64,000 bases of DNA from Psoroptes ovis. Taxonomy: Eukaryota > Arthropoda > Arachnida > Sarcoptiformes > Psoroptidae. Positions within the stretch are counted from its first letter, which is position 1. Every line of letters starts with the position of its first letter. The notes beneath the pieces were generated by a model. It was not told the origin of the DNA, searched no databases, and was given only the letters and a program-made list of their open reading frames with translations. Both the position numbers and the translations under genes were made by a program. Location: positions 124,001 to 188,000 of the forward strand of contig PQWQ01000041.1 in assembly GCA_002943765.1 (NCBI GenBank). The letters run 5' to 3'. Positions 1 to 16,000 of the stretch are shown in pieces.

Positions 1-3000
1 AATAATCAAACAAACAAATATGAACCAAATGTCTGATTATGATGATTATGATTGTGTGTAATGATAATAATAATAATATTTATGAATATAGAAACATTCA
101 AAATATAGAAACCGGTTCATGTGAATGAAGAAACAATAATAATAATCTTGGTAATCATACCAAAGTATGGAGTATTATAAATTGATTATATGGTGTGTGT
201 GCATATGTAGATTCAAAATTGAAATTGGAATAATAATAATATCAATCAAAACATAGAAACAAACACTTAAGACTATCGATGACATTGATTTTTGTTTTGT
301 TCATCTTGATTTTGAACATGAAAAATGAGATTTTCTGAAGAAGAAAGCAAAATAATCAATAAAAATATAAATAAATCGATTGATTGATTTGATTGAATTG
401 ATTTGATTATGATAATAATGATAATGATCATCATCATCATTATTATTACATTGATTGTCATGGAACGATGGTAATGTACAAATCAATCAATATTGATCTG
501 AACCGAAACAAATGATGGATGAATGAATGAATGAGAGCTTGAGGTTTTTTTTGAGAAGAACAGAAATGATAAATTCTAATAAATAATCATCTAAAATAAT
601 CATCATGAATGCTTAAAATAGGTGAACAATGAATGGAAAAAATGATAGTACAAAGAGAAATGAAGAGATAGAAATAATTAATTATTTTCAAAAAATAACA
701 TCACCCTTATCTGCTAAGATTGATCGAAAACTTATGAATAGAATAGAATAGAAAAGATAAATGAAATGGAATGAAATGAAACAAAACAAACAATCAATTC
801 AATGAAATCAAGATTGTATCGGATCAATTAATTTGACAATGAAAATCTTATTATTATTTGTGTTATTATTATCATTTTTAAAGATCATATGGTTCGTAAA
901 ACAAATATTTATACTGAAGAATGAGAAGAATGAGGAATGACTGAAGGAGAAAATGGCCATCTTCTTGGTCAAAACAGAAAACAAAAAAGAAAAAGATATT
1001 TTTGTCTTAAGACAAAAAAAAAGTAAGGACAGGTATTGCACCATAATTTGTAATTATTATTATTATTGTTGATGATGATTATGATGAAAATATGAAAGAA
1101 TAATGTAATAATAATAATCATTATGATGATGATATCTCATCATGCGAACAATTTCATGTAGTATTATTTAATATTTCATTCGTTTATTTATTTTCATTTA
1201 TTTAACTGTTGTTATGCAGTTCTATTCTGCTGTTAATAACTCATGATGAAAGAAAAATAAATGAATAAAATAAATGTCAAATAAACAAAACAAAAAAAAA
1301 AATGCTTAGCCATGTTACGAAATATAATTATTTATTATTATTATCATTATTGTAAATGAATAATAATATTTGCTGGCTGAAACAATACAATAAATTACAG
1401 AAATAACATTTAAAAAATGACCATAAACAACTTTAAAGTGTTTGTTTGTTTGTTTATTGTATAAGAATTATTATTATTATTATCATTTACTATTATTAAA
1501 AATTCATATGAATTTAATGATAATAGTGTTTGTGTCGTTGTGTTTCGGTGGTGATGATGATTGTGGACATTCATATGTTGTGTTTAAATTCAGAAAAATA
1601 AAGAATTCTTGTCCATACATAACTTTGGGGGAAAAAGTGATTTATTCATTTTTCAGAAATTCCTAAATTCGTCAACATATTTAATTGAATGACAAATGAA
1701 TCGTAAAAAACAAATCGAATTTTGTTTTGTTCACTGAAACAGTGGAGAGAATCCAATGATTTCGTAGATTTCAATGATTTTATAGCCCTTTGACACCTGT
1801 TGCATGCATTTGTTTGTGTGAGAAAAACAGTCGTAAATTGATTTTGATTAATCGATTGATTGAAGAAAATTCAATTTATGTTATGCGAATCAAAATGAAT
1901 TTTGTCTATTATTTGATTTATATCCTCATGAACACAAAATTGATCAAAAATTTGTTCAAAGAAAAAACATTGCAGATGACAATGCTGTGATTGAGGTTAT
2001 TGGAAGGGAAAAAATTATTTTTAAACATTTTACCCAGTAATTATTAATTCAATCATTTATTTTTAAATTGAAAAATGGATTAATTTCTCTCAGAAAAATC
2101 CAATCAAAATAGATTCATCATTTTGAATTTCAAAAGCAACAAAATTAACTTAATTCAAATGAAATTGAAATTTGGAAATTTCAAAATTTCCGTTTCAAAT
2201 ATGAAAATTTCTCACTTTTATTTGAAAATTTCACCAAAAATTAATTTTTTTAATTAGTATGGATTTCATTCAATCATATACCATTTTGTGTATTTGATAT
2301 TCAATTACATGGCGTAGGATGAATGAATCAATAAAATACATTTTTTTTCGTTTTCATTTTCATTTTTTCAATTACCTTCAATTAAAAACAACAACAGCAA
2401 CAATTCATCGCCAAAAAACAAAAGAAATTGAAAAAAAAAAACATCTAAAAAACAAAAACATCTAAAAACACTTGTCATCACTTGTTATTATTGCTTCAAG
2501 TGTGTATGCAGACAATAAAAACATTTGGATGATTATAATGGAAAAATCAAACAAGAACACACACACTCATAGAGATACAAACACGAACAGAATAACAGTT
2601 TTTGTTTTTGTTTTTTTTTTCGGAAAAAAAGCATCGAGCAAACAAGCATATGAATAATGATCATTCATAGATTTTTCATTTTTTAAAGATGCATGGATAC
2701 ATTCAATTGCGATATGATAATGTTTGGAATGTTGTTGCCAATTCATTCAATCGTTGAGCAAAGCATATTCATAAATACTTAAAGAGTTATTTTAATAATC
2801 AAGCCAAAAAAAACTAGATTTCAGGGCCAACATTGTTTCGTTGGCGGTTCGATTTCGATGATCATGATAATTTTTATAATAGTAATTATTAAAAAAAAAA
2901 AAATAATTACATTGAAACTTATGCTTGATGCATAAATAACATGAATATTTGCATCTTCAGACATAAATCACTCGAAAAAAAATTGGAGAAAAACAATAAT

Positions 3001-6000
3001 AATATCGAAATATTTGATTTAATTCGAAACAACAAAACTATTATCATTATGATTTATTCAAAAAATCAGAGAAAAATTCAGAAAAAATTGTTGAAAAAAT
3101 TCAATTAATTGAATTTCGAAACAAATTTCCGAACAAAAAACAATGGAATAAATTCAATTATTGATTGAATTTATTCAATAAAGCGAATGGAGATATTTTA
3201 ATAATTTTACCTTGAAATTTTTTTCAAGAGCCAATTGTCCATAAACATTTGATGATCAATTGCTCATCTGCTTCATTTTTGGATGATTTTTGAAATATTT
3301 GAACAAGAAAAGATTATAATCAAAATTCAAAGAAAATCAGTTATTATCATTATTAGCTAATTTCAATGTTGATACTGTCGATGAAGAACAGTGGGCAAAA
3401 AAATGAATGAATAAATAAATACAAACATTCCTATTCCGAAATACAGCATAAATGATTATAATAAGCAACAACAAGATTAAACAAGATTCAAGTTGAAAAA
3501 TACAATACAAATGAACAATGAAATATACGATTTACAATGTAATTACAGCACAAATTACCCGAGAAATGATTACAGCAATGAAATAATTTTCAAAATTATT
3601 AAGAAAGTTCAATTTCAGGTGCGTTCATATTTGTATTTGTTTCGTTTTTCAAATGTAATTTCTTGATAAATCTGTCCGAATTTTTTTCATTTTTACATAG
3701 TTTTCGATGTAACAAATTTATTATCATTATTTTATTATTATCATAATGAGCGTAAATATAATTAACCAAAAACAAAAAATATGTGGTCACTCCTGCAACA
3801 ACAACAACAACACAAAATTAGATTCAACAAAAGATTATTTATTTGATTTTTATTTATTTATTTATATTTATTTGTATTTTTTTTTGTAAAAATGTAATTT
3901 CATAAACATTACGCCATAAACAACAACAACAGCGGCAGCGACAACATAATCATTGATCATAATCATCATCATTATGATTGTGATTATTACATTATAACAA
4001 TAATAATAATAATAATCATAATGATCCTGAGAAAATTTTTTTTAAAATTACAAAAGCAACAAAAAACTAAATCGACAATAATATGTTTGTCTGTACACAC
4101 ATATAAATCAAAATGAACTTGATCTTTTTAATTTTTTCTTCATTTTTCATTTTTTCAAGTTGTTCATTTGAAATTTTAATTTTATTTTTGATTATGTGAA
4201 AATTTGCTTGATTTCAATATCAAAATCTAAGATATTCGAATAACGCGAAAAAACATCGAATCGATCCATTTTACTTTTTCATTTTCGAATTTCTGAAAAA
4301 TTTTCCCCGATTAAATTCATTCATAATCACAAATTGATTGGTCAATTAATCATTTGAATTATTTTTTCATCGGAGTAATTCTAGCTAAGATTTGAATAAT
4401 TAATGTGAATAGAAAAAATCAAAATATCGACTATTTGTCCTAGAAAATGCAGAAATCGCCAAGCAAAATGAAGACATGAAAAATATTGAAGATTTGTAGA
4501 CAAATTGTACACACAATTATCATTTGCAATCATTGATTACGATTTCCACATGAATACATGAACAAACAAATGCGTGTGTTTTTGTGTTGAGGGATAGTTT
4601 TTCATGTTTGTGAGTGATTTTCATGTTTCTCGTTTATCTGAGAACAAAAATACAGAAAAATTTGGAAGCAATAAAATTGATACATCATGATGACGATCAT
4701 TATGGACATTCATCGGGTTAATATTATTATCTAATATTATTAATTATTATTAGATAAAATTACAAATTATAAGCGGAAAATCAATCATTTCGATTTAATA
4801 AAATGATTTTTTTATTTGATTTTCTCCATTATTATTCAATTTTCAAAAGTAATTTGTAATTCAAGAAAAAAAAATAAAAAATAAATAAATCGTGATTATC
4901 ATTGAATTTGTTTGGATTAATGATTATTTATTCAATTTTATTTTCGTTTCCATTATATCAAATGTTTTGTTTTTTGTGGTTATAAAATATCATAAATTAC
5001 AAATTATAAATTGAATTTTTCCATTAATTATTATCATCATTATCCTTATATTTTATATTAACATCATTAATTTTTTCCGGTCATTGAAACTTTTCTTTTT
5101 GTTTCTTGTGTTCTCAAAATTAATGAAATTTAAATTTGAATATATAATTAAGACAAACAAATTCCAGAGAAAAACTTTTGAAAACACATTTTTTCTATTT
5201 CTTTGGAGATAATCATTGAACAAATGATGATCCACAACAAGATGCTCACAACGAACAAAATTGAATAAATCATATTATTATTTAATTTTCAATGATTTGT
5301 GTATTTGTAAAATGAAATTTTTGAAAAAAATAAAAACAAATGAATGTAAAACAATAATATTCAAGCGAAGAAAAAAAATGTTTTAAACTTCAATGTTAAA
5401 CGATAAAAACATCGTTCAACATTTGATATTTATGCTTCAAAAAAATTTCTCAGAAACATTGAATGATTAAAAAAATGATAATCGACGTGAATAAAAAAAA
5501 ATCAACGTTTATCAGTATTCAACACATTCATTTATGAGCAAACAAAATATTTTGTAAACATTTTCAAAGCATTAAATTATGGAAAAAAAATATTCATTAA
5601 TTTTTTTTTTTAATTTTATTCGTAAAGTATCATCTTGATGTTGAAAATATTTTTATTAAAATATTGAATATACGCGAAAAACATCGTCGTTAATAATCAA
5701 TCAACCAATCAATCAATGATAATGATTTAAACATCTGTGAAAAAAATGAAAAAAAATCAAAATCAAACTAAACATTGAAAATTGAATTCAATTTTTTTTT
5801 TAAATTTCATTTTATTCCATGTTATTTTTTTTTTCTTTTCTCTTCTTAATTTCATTGAAATATAAATATAAATTTATTTATATTTGAAAATGATATCATT
5901 GAATGAGAATTTTGTTGTTTTTGAGATGTTTTTTCATTTTTCAATAATAATAATGATAATAATAATAATAATTACATCGATATTTTGTGCGTATGTTTAG

Positions 6001-6508
6001 AGGTTATCATCATCGAATGAATAATGTTTTTAAAACCATAAATACATATGAATAAAGCTACATGTTTTAGTCACGATTTAAAATGTTTGAAATGGAAGAA
6101 ATTTGTCTTTTTCTCAGTATAATCATTAAAATATTCATGTTTCCCATATATGTCATTCATGCCAATGAACGATCAATAATTTTTTTTGTTTGTTTGATTA
6201 TTGGTCCATTGATCGATTGTCATTGAATATAAGCTAGCTTAAACGTGCACCTTGCAATTGCGCAATTCTAAACCCCAGTCAACTAAACATTATTATATCC
6301 GATTTTATTGGATGCGAAATTCGATGAAATGCAATAAAAATAACAGAAATACAATAATTAAATTAGATTTAAATCGGTTTAAATTTAATTATACGACAAT
6401 GGATGATTTATTTAATAATAATATTATGTAAATTTCGAAAGTGAAAATTAGTAATCTGATTTGTTTTTGAATTATTATTATTGTCACTATTATAATTTTA
6501 CTGAAATA
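1..6508. other. Gene-poor AT-rich stretch with microsatellites
   Basis: I see no coding region here. Open frames are short, low in complexity and rich in N, K, I, F and Y, as expected from AT-rich noncoding DNA. The stretch carries many ATT, TGA and CAA runs and poly-A or poly-T tracts. It may be intronic to the minus-strand gene whose first coding exon lies near 17.5 kb, but nothing here confirms that. Confidence 0.6.
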
Positions 6509-7039
6509 ATGGACCATAAAAGTGAAAGCAAAAGACGATTATCATCATCATCATCATCGTTATCACAAATATCATCATCATCATTATTATCATCATCGTT
6601 AATGTCTAAACAAAGTACATCGAAAATTAATCGACAATCATCGTTAAGACGATCAACAACAACGGCAACAGCAACAACAAGACAAAAAAAGTGCTCGATA
6701 TATTTTCCATTATCACGTATTGGTTATTTTTTACGACAATATTCACATTGTAAAGTAATATCACCAAAAGCATCGATGACATGTGCAATATTATTGGAAA
6801 TTATTTTAAAAGATGTAATAAATTTATCACTATTAGCTGCAAGTGATGAACAAAAACATATCGTACGAAATAATCATATTGAATTAGCGATAAGAAATTC
6901 CATTTGGTTGATAGAAATATTCAATCAAAATAATTCAAATATGTTATTATCATCAGCATCATTATCAATGATGAAATTAAAAAAACGTTATCGTTCATCA
7001 AGAAATGTTTCAAGATCAAAAATTAAAAATTTGAATTGA
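6509..7039 (+). CDS. Diverged histone H2A-like variant, intronless
   Basis: A single uninterrupted frame encodes 176 aa from the ATG at 6509; the longer open frame upstream lacks an ATG. A basic Ser/Arg/Thr-rich tail of about 60 residues precedes a histone fold that lines up with H2A. The landmarks are FPLSRIGYFLRQ (H2A FPVGRVHRLLRK), ILLEIILKDVINLS (VLEYLTAEILELA) and the H2A signature LAIRN. Acidic-patch positions are mostly lost: E56 is kept, E61 becomes D, E64 becomes N, and the D90-E91-E92 triplet becomes S-I-W. The C-terminal docking region is replaced by a Ser/Lys/Arg-rich tail. No canonical histone mRNA stem-loop follows the stop, so it is probably not a replication-dependent gene. 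The family resemblance is to germline-type short or acidic-patch-poor H2A variants; that role is inference. It stands alone in a gene-poor region. Confidence 0.72.
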   Translation: MDHKSESKRRLSSSSSSLSQISSSSLLSSSLMSKQSTSKINRQSSLRRSTTTATATTRQKKCSIYFPLSRIGYFLRQYSHCKVISPKASMTCAILLEIILKDVINLSLLAASDEQKHIVRNNHIELAIRNSIWLIEIFNQNNSNMLLSSASLSMMKLKKRYRSSRNVSRSKIKNLN

Positions 7040-10000
7040 TCAAAATTTCATGATAAAACACTTTTTTTCTATCTGAAGAATAATATATCATGAATATGAT
7101 TATGATATCACAATTTAAGATAAAAACATTTCAATTAATTCATAAAAGTTTATGAGAAATTTCTCAGGCAAAAAAATCATAAAAATTGAATTAAATTACA
7201 CGTGTTTTTGCAATTGAAACCATTTTTACTAGCGAAAACAGAAAAAATTTCCATGCGAAAAAGCTGATGAACTTTCCCATAGATATTTGAATAAAAAACA
7301 GATTCCATTACGCAATTTGATTAGTCTTTCGGACGATTTGAATCCATGATGAATAATAGTCCATGCACAAATCGTTTTACGATCAAATCAGTCAAAAATT
7401 AAATTTTAAATTACAAATTACAATCAATCATATCTGAAATTCAAAATCAAAATAATCTAATTTTAGAATCAATCATTGATTGATTGATTCGGATCTTTTA
7501 CATGTTAAAAATTCGATTTAAGTTTGATTGATTATTTCCAATTTGTCTGTTCTTCGGTTATTTTCATGGAAAACGAGGAATTAAAAACCAGATAATAATT
7601 AATTCATGTTTTCATGTTTTTTCAATTTTTCAAGCATTTATTCAGTGAATAAACAATTAAACTCAACTCATATTACTAATCATTATCCGTATGCTAAGAA
7701 TAGCGTCTGAATATCATCGAAAATAGTAAAAAACGATGAAAAACATTTTAAAATTAATGAAAAAACAAAAACATAAATCATTGATTTTAATTTCGATTGT
7801 ATAAAACAAAAGTGTAGGTGTGTTAGATGTATTTAAGACTCATATTTAAATCATTTAAAATTGAAATTCAGTATACAAACACACGCCTACCTTTCAGAAG
7901 CTTAGGAGATTATATTTATCGTTCAAAGATGTTTCAAAATAAATCAATTAGTTATTAAGTGAATTGAAAATTAGATATTATTCATCAAATTTAGGACCTG
8001 AGCAGAAAAATATATGAATTTCGTCTAAAAAATGGATGTCACCTGTTGATTTAATTTGAATTTGTAAAATGGCAAAAAAGGAATTCCAAAAATAGTTTTA
8101 TTCAAATTATTATAGAAAATCCACAAGTGGATGATTCGAAAATAAACATAAATATGTAAATTTTATGTGAAAAAGAAATTTTCATTTTTATGAAACAAAA
8201 CAAATAATTTGAAATTCAAATCAAAAAAATAATTTCAAATAAAGTAAATTTTGGTAATGAAGAACAAACACATGTAATGTGTGGTCAATTATTTTATTAT
8301 ACACCGAATAATTAATTTTATGCAGAAAAACCTAAAAAGACATGGTAAATTCTCTGGTAAATTAAAATTGAATGTAAAGAGATAATTTTTTTTTCTGCAT
8401 TCATTCATTATTCTTTTTATTATAATTGAATTCAAATTATACTTGAATTCATTAACAAAATCAGATAACAAACGATTCAATACGAAACGAAAAAATAACA
8501 ACAGATAATGAACAATAAATTAAACGAATAATGGCGAATTATTAACATGAATCATTTTCCATTTTATTATTTACAGGTCAAATTATGAATTTTTTTTTTC
8601 AATAAAATCTCATATGGCCAACCGATAAATGAGTAAAAAAATATGTCTAAGAATTTTTTCCATGTAATTTCAAGATATTCAAGCTAAAAAACTTGTTAAA
8701 AATATCTGACAACTTTATGTTTTGGTTGTTGTTTGTGTGGGAAAAATATTGTGTTCATTGATATTTCCAAGATATTTTAGATTATTTTTTTCGAGGAAAT
8801 AAACAACGAAGTCAAAAAATAAAATAGAAAAATTCAACAAATTCATTCAAATGACTAGAAAATGAATGAATTATTGTTATTATTATTTTCATATTTTTTT
8901 TCTATGTACAACGACGAGCAACAAGTAACAACAATACCATTTTGACATGACAAGGAAATTTAGATTATCATAATAATTATAATAAAAATAATAATGAAAC
9001 TGACAAAAATAAAATTGAAAAATGTAAAAATAATATTCAGAAAAAATTAGAAAAAAAATCAAAGGATTTTTTGCCATTATTTTTGAGATTTTCATATCTT
9101 CAAATCAGTGTTAATAAATGATAATATATTTGAGACAAAATTCTTGACTGAAACTACCGAAGCAATAGAAGAATTTACACATAAATTATTCGAAGAAAAA
9201 ATAATTTATGATTTTTTTTTCTTGTTTCTTTTGTTGTGTTGCGTTTTTCTAAATGTATTATCATTATTATTATCATAATAATAATCGAATCAAAGTGTTC
9301 GTGATGCACGAGTTTCCATTGTGTGTGTATGAGTGTTATTTTCATTATTTTCAATGAAATTTTAAAAATTTTCACCTTACCGCAAGAAAATAAAATGAAG
9401 ATAAATGATAAAAATTTGATAAATTATTATTTATCAATATTTAATCTTATCATCATCATTCCGTTTTTTTTGAATTTTGAATTGAAAAATTTATCATAAT
9501 TTGAAAAACTATCTTTGACAATCTAAACACATGACATGAAATTAATTTGAATACTTGACAAATTAATGAAACAATGCAATCGGATGATGATGATGATGAT
9601 GATGAACAGATGTTTGATATAATCAATTTAAAGGGATATTTTACAAGAATTTTGTTCCATTTTCATGTGAAAACAATTTTTAAAATCGGTAAAAATTGTC
9701 CGAATCAAATCGAATCGAATGATGATGATGATGATGATACCAAGAGATGATTCGACCAAAGATGTTATGATTTGATCAAATCTATTTAAATACAATACTA
9801 TCAATGATAATTGTTGTTTTTGCATTATCATCATGGATTTTATTGTGTTTTTACAATTCCAAAAGGTGATAGACCTTATGAATTTTTATATTTTTTGGTA
9901 TTTTCAAATTTTTCCGCCTAAAATTTAACAAAAGGAAGAGGAAAATTTTCCTGAAGAAAAAACCGAATGGTTTTTGGTGGCAAAAATAAACGATAATAAT

Positions 10001-13000
10001 ATGCGATTGTTGTTGATGCAATGATTGGATTTAGGCACACACAAACACATGCACACGCACACACTGGAAGAAAACCATTGAATTATTGGCATCATTCATC
10101 ATTTTTTTATGTAATTTTTTTTTGGTTAAGCATTTGAACAGTTTCACTTTACAATGGTTAACCTGTTTTTCGTACGGAATGGAAGAATAATGTAAAGATC
10201 TCTCAAAAAGCACCTACACTATTAAAAATATAAATAAATATTCAACAAATATTTGAATAAATTTTTCTGGCTGTTGAGTGGCTATCCGAAAAGTTTTTAG
10301 CTATCGAATCAATCGTAATGCATATTGAAAATCGGTGAAAACTTTCCGGACAACAATTACTCAAAGCGATTTTGATTGCAATGAAATTCGATTTGTGTGC
10401 CACCTTCTTTTGTGCATTTTCACAGTTTAATATTAAATTATATTTGAATTTTTTCTCTTTTAGAAATGATAAATGACTTCGAAATTTCTATTTTTGAAAT
10501 AAACCAATGAAAAGTATATTTGATTAGATTTGAAACAATTTTGATTGATTTTGAAATAATTGAATTTAATTCAATTTATTCTATTCATTCTGAAAAAGTG
10601 GCAAATTAGATGGATATCAATTCATTTCAAACAAATAATTTACCATAAAACCATGTTCACACTTTTTAATTGATAATTGCCATTTATTAAAATTAAAATG
10701 GAAAGACAAAACCTGAACAATTTAACAATTTGAACACGAACACACATTCATACCGACAGACTTGACAAAATGAATGAATCGAAAAAACAATTGAATTCAT
10801 TTAAATGCTTGATATGTGTTGAATAATTGTACTAATAGTGCTATTGACGATAATAATAATATCAATTTCATTGAATCAATCATACGATTCATCAAACACA
10901 TTTTGGTTATGGTTGTCATCGATCAAGATCGATTGTTTGTGTTTATTCCTATCTTATTTGATTTGATTTGAACATGAAAATTGTTGGAAACATCATGTTC
11001 AATTAATATCAACAACAACAGTAACAGACGCATGTATAAACTTACAATTGTTTTTTAAAGGTAAATGTGCCTGTCTGTCTGTTTGTATGTCTTTCAAGAT
11101 CACATCGAAACACCATCATCATCATGATCACCACCTGACAAATATGTCATGTCAATAACACATACACATCAATGAATGAATAACGAATATCAAAGAAAAT
11201 AAATAAATAAAGTTGAAAAATTTTGTTTCAAAACCACCACCAAAGACAATGGTAACAAGAAATTCATTTTAATCATCATTAATGATATTATTATCATTTA
11301 AATTCAAATGATGTTTATGACAGGTGATAATTTTTTCAGATTTTCGGTAAAAAATTACCATTTTTAATATTCAAAACATGAATTAAATGGATTCAGTTCA
11401 AAATTTATGGACAATGAGCAGTAAATGATGTCGAATATTGAATAACCTCACCTTTAATTTTTTTGAAAAAACAAATTTTTCAAAAAAATGAGCTAAAAAT
11501 ATTTTTCAAAAATATGATCATCAATGAAAGATCTATGATTGGAAAGGATCGAAATACAAAAATTAATTAAATATAAACAATATCAATACATCAATTCAAT
11601 ATAAAAACAAATGCAAAATCATTGAAATGATGTAAAAAATTTTTCCCATTAATTATAATGATAATAATATGGATATAATAATAATTTAGAACACAACATT
11701 GACTATCAATTATTAATCAATCGAATCGAGTCGAATGAATTTTAATTAGTATGGATCAAATACTTATGAAAACATACACTAATCAAACATCGGCTAATAA
11801 TAAATATTTTTTTTCGAAAGAAACGAATTGAAAATTTTCGAAATCAAAGTAAAATTTCAAGAGAATCAAATTAATAATAAATTAAACATCAACAGCAACA
11901 ACGATGATAATAATAAGCATCAAAAGTCCTTGATCAAATCAAAAATAAACAAGAGAAAAAGCGAACAATCATCGAATGGGCAAATAATTATTATAATTAT
12001 TTATATTAAAGAAAAAATACCTTATTATTATTACACCACCACCACGACCATATTACAAATATCGACAAAGAACAACGACCATAGCCGCCACCACAATTAT
12101 CATCATTTTTTTCTTTAAAATTTGTTTCAAAATTTCAATATGTTTGAACATGTTCCAATATTATTACAATTAGAGTTGTTGTAAAGTGAGAAATGCAAAC
12201 AAAAACTGAATAAAATAAACTTGTTTCGATATATTGAAATTCAAATCAATTTGAATTAAAACACATTCAAAAAAAAAAAAAAAAAAAAAACAATTGCAAA
12301 TCAATGAATGATTTTGAATGATTTGAATGGCGCCAATCCACATTATATACCGATAACTTTGAACAACACGAGCATTCATTCATTCATTTATTGATTCATT
12401 GATATGCTTGTGGCAAAAAAATTGAATGAAAAATATTTGTAACAGAAAAATATATTTCATTTCATCCAAAAAAAAAAAATTATTGCCAACATTTAAATTA
12501 TAATTTCACGTACACACGCATACGATTATTGTTATTATTTTCATTCAAAATTTTCGTTTTTGAATTGATCAGCGATTATAATGCCAAAATAATAAATAAT
12601 ACGAATATTATCATTATTTATATTAGTTTTGTTCTGCAAATATAATATAATATAATATAATGCAAACATGGAAACACACTCACGATAAACACAAACACAA
12701 ACTGACTTGTAAATTTTTCATTTTTTTTTTATTTTCATTCCAATCGAATTTGAATGAAAATCAAAAATGAAATTGGAATTGAAATTCCAATTTTTTCATG
12801 ATTTCGAGGACATTTTGTTTCATTTTTTTTTATTTTATTTCATTTCAATTTCAATTTTGGATTCACATTGAAATTGTTGCTGCTGTGGCAAGTGCTGCTG
12901 TTGTTGTTGTTTGGATGGATTTTCAAATGAAATTCAAAAAATCAAAGAAAAAAATTTATTGAAAATGAATGACGCTTGTATCCATGCACACTCAGGCACA

Positions 13001-16000
13001 CAATCAAACACATTCACATATTTGAATTAAATTTATGGAAATTTGTGGAAACTAAATAAAATGAAAAATTCCAAATTCAAAAACATCTTGATTGGAATTC
13101 AACAAAAAAGAAGCAGAGAAAAAATCCATTTCTGGATCCATTTCATTATTAATAATAATGATTATCATATATTCAAACACATATAATTCATATTCAATGG
13201 AATTCCCATTTCAATGCAATGAGATGCTTGTACTTTAAATGATGAATAAATATTAAAAAATATTAAATTTGAATCAAGTTAAATGAATTTTAATTAATTT
13301 CTTTTTTTTTCAAATAAAAAAAAAAATCATCAATACTCCATCCAATTTCACTTGAAACGCTCGTAAAAACACATTCATTTTCTGCCATCATCATCATCAA
13401 AAATCTCATGGAAACGATAACAAGTGATAAAATCTTTTGATTTTTTTTTCATGAAATGATTATCTTCGATTGACAAATGAAAAATGGATTCAAAATGAAA
13501 GAAAAACTGAAAATAAATTGAATTGAATAGAAATAATAAAATAAAAATGAAATAAAATGAAACAATATCCAGGAAATATTCAAAAGATAGATATAAAAAA
13601 ATTAGGTGTAGTCAAAATGATCTACACGAATTTATATTTATTAATCTTTTTAATCAAACACATTTGTCACAAACGAATGAAAAATACAAAATTGGACATT
13701 TATTTCTCTGAATTTTTTTTTCTTTTAATCATTTCACTACTGAATAATTCATTTACGAAATCGTAATAATCCGAATTTTGAAATTCGTTTAAACTTTAAA
13801 CTAAACAAAAGTTTAATTGTTTTTTGTTTTGCTTCGTAAATTTAAAATCTCGTATTAACCTTTTTTCTTTGTTTGTTTGTTTGTCAAAATAAATATTGTT
13901 TAAAATGGACAATAAAATATTAAGGGAATATTAAGAAATAGATTATTATTATTAAATAAATAAATAATAAGATTTCCAAACAGCGATAAGCGAAAAGTGA
14001 AAAATGGTTTGACACTTTTTGACAGTCGCTTTAATGGTGGTAGCACAAAAATTCTTTGCGACCGATTGTTATCAATCAGTAGACGAATTAATGGATGATA
14101 TTTGGTCATCTCTTTTTTTTCATTATCCAGTTTCATTCATTTTCTTTTCACCAGCAGCAATGCTTTCGTCAAATTGGAAATATGGACAAACAATTCAATC
14201 AGTGATATTGTCTGCAGTCCAAAACACTAATGCACTGAGACACAATGACGATTGTCCATTTAGAATTTTGTTATTATTCAATTTTTTCATTCATTTATTA
14301 TCATCAATTTCAATGGAAAAAGCGTGAAAAAATTGAGGTGCAGCAAGCAAACATTGCTACCATTTTTTTCACATTTTCATCACAATCAAAATCAATTGAT
14401 ATATGAAGCGATGAATGGAAATGAAACAATAATTTCGATAATTTCCCGGTAATAATATCGATAATGAAAAATTTTTGGCCAAAGGAATCAAATTGAATTG
14501 CAAAAAATTTATTGACATCGTTGAAAATGACCGGAAAAATTGTTAAACACTTACTTAGAATGAATATTGCAAAATAAATCCATGAAAATTTTGTATGGTA
14601 TTGGGTCGTAATGATCAAATGCATATAATGAAATTATACATATTTTCCAATCAAATATTTATGATGTAATGAATACATCAAATAAGAACAACAACAGCAA
14701 AAATATGACGAGTGGTAGCCAATTTTTGTTTTCAAAATAAATATCATAAAGAACATATTTACATTGAATAATAATAATATTTTTTTTAAGTACAAAACAC
14801 ACCTAAGAATATGTGTAACAGCAACAGCAACAATCAAATCAACAACACCACCCATAATAACAAGTTCAAATAATAGGAGTTGCCTCGAACATTTATAAAT
14901 ATTTTTGATCGAAAAAATGGACAAAATTTGCTTTGTTTTTTATTTTATTTGTATCAAAATTTCTGTGCAAACAATTCAATGCCAATGCCGTTGAAAGTAT
15001 TTATATGAAAATATACGATTTATGAATTGCAAAAATGAATTTTTTCACAAATAAATGAACGAAAAATATAACAACAAAAAACATCAAATCATCAAGTAAA
15101 CACTGAATCAATGAAATGAAAGATAATAACGATGAGAATGAGAATAAACAAATTTTTGTGAGAAATCGAGATCAATTTCTTTATTCGAAATCGAAAATGT
15201 ATATTTTGAAATTGTCCTAATTTAAATTTGTAATCATAAGCATTATGTTTTTGATCATTTTTGGACATTTTTCGATCATTTTATTTTTGAAACAATTTTG
15301 AAATTGCAAATTCGGAGCAATTCCATTTCGTTTTTTCTTTTGTTCAAATGAATTTTTTTCAAAAATCGAAAAAAACCTAAAAAAGCAAATGTCAATCGAA
15401 ACAAATTCAGACATATTCTTGATGGCTGAATTTTTGAAAATAAAAATAAATAAATAGAAAAAAATAATAATTGTCTCAAGTATCAAATCAACAATTGTAT
15501 TTCAAATTGTTTTCGTTCATTTTGTTGAATATCAATCATACATAAATGGCCATTATGTTAAATAATAATCGAAATAAATGTATCAACGATTAAATATATC
15601 CATATTTTTTTCTTGTACTTTTGTAACGGAGAAAAAACTTGAAAAATTGTGGCCAAATAAAGTTTAGAAAAATGAAAATGAATTGAATAATAATAATGAT
15701 AATATTCGTAATTATCAATACAATTGAAACAACAAAATGTTTGAAAATAGAGAGAAATAAACGTGCGATTATAAATCAATTGAATCGACTCGATCAAATT
15801 GATATTATTGATGATAATATTAATATTTTGTACATATTTTTCAAATTTTCAATCGATTATCATCATCAATAATAATAATAATGTTAATATTATCATTATC
15901 GTTGTAATTATTATTGAATAATTTGACTTGAATAACAACAACAGCATTTATACACACTCATCGTAAAGCAACATTGACCTAATGACCAAAAAATATAAAT

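Noticed and set aside
7040..7115. Hairpin ATATCAT/ATGATAT after the H2A-like stop as a histone mRNA stem-loop
   Set aside because: It lacks the conserved GGYYYTTYTNARRRCC sequence; AT-only palindromes are expected here.
14019..14327. Opposed frames near 14.0-14.9 kb with somewhat richer composition
   Set aside because: No recognisable motif, no supporting splice pattern, and both strands are equally open.
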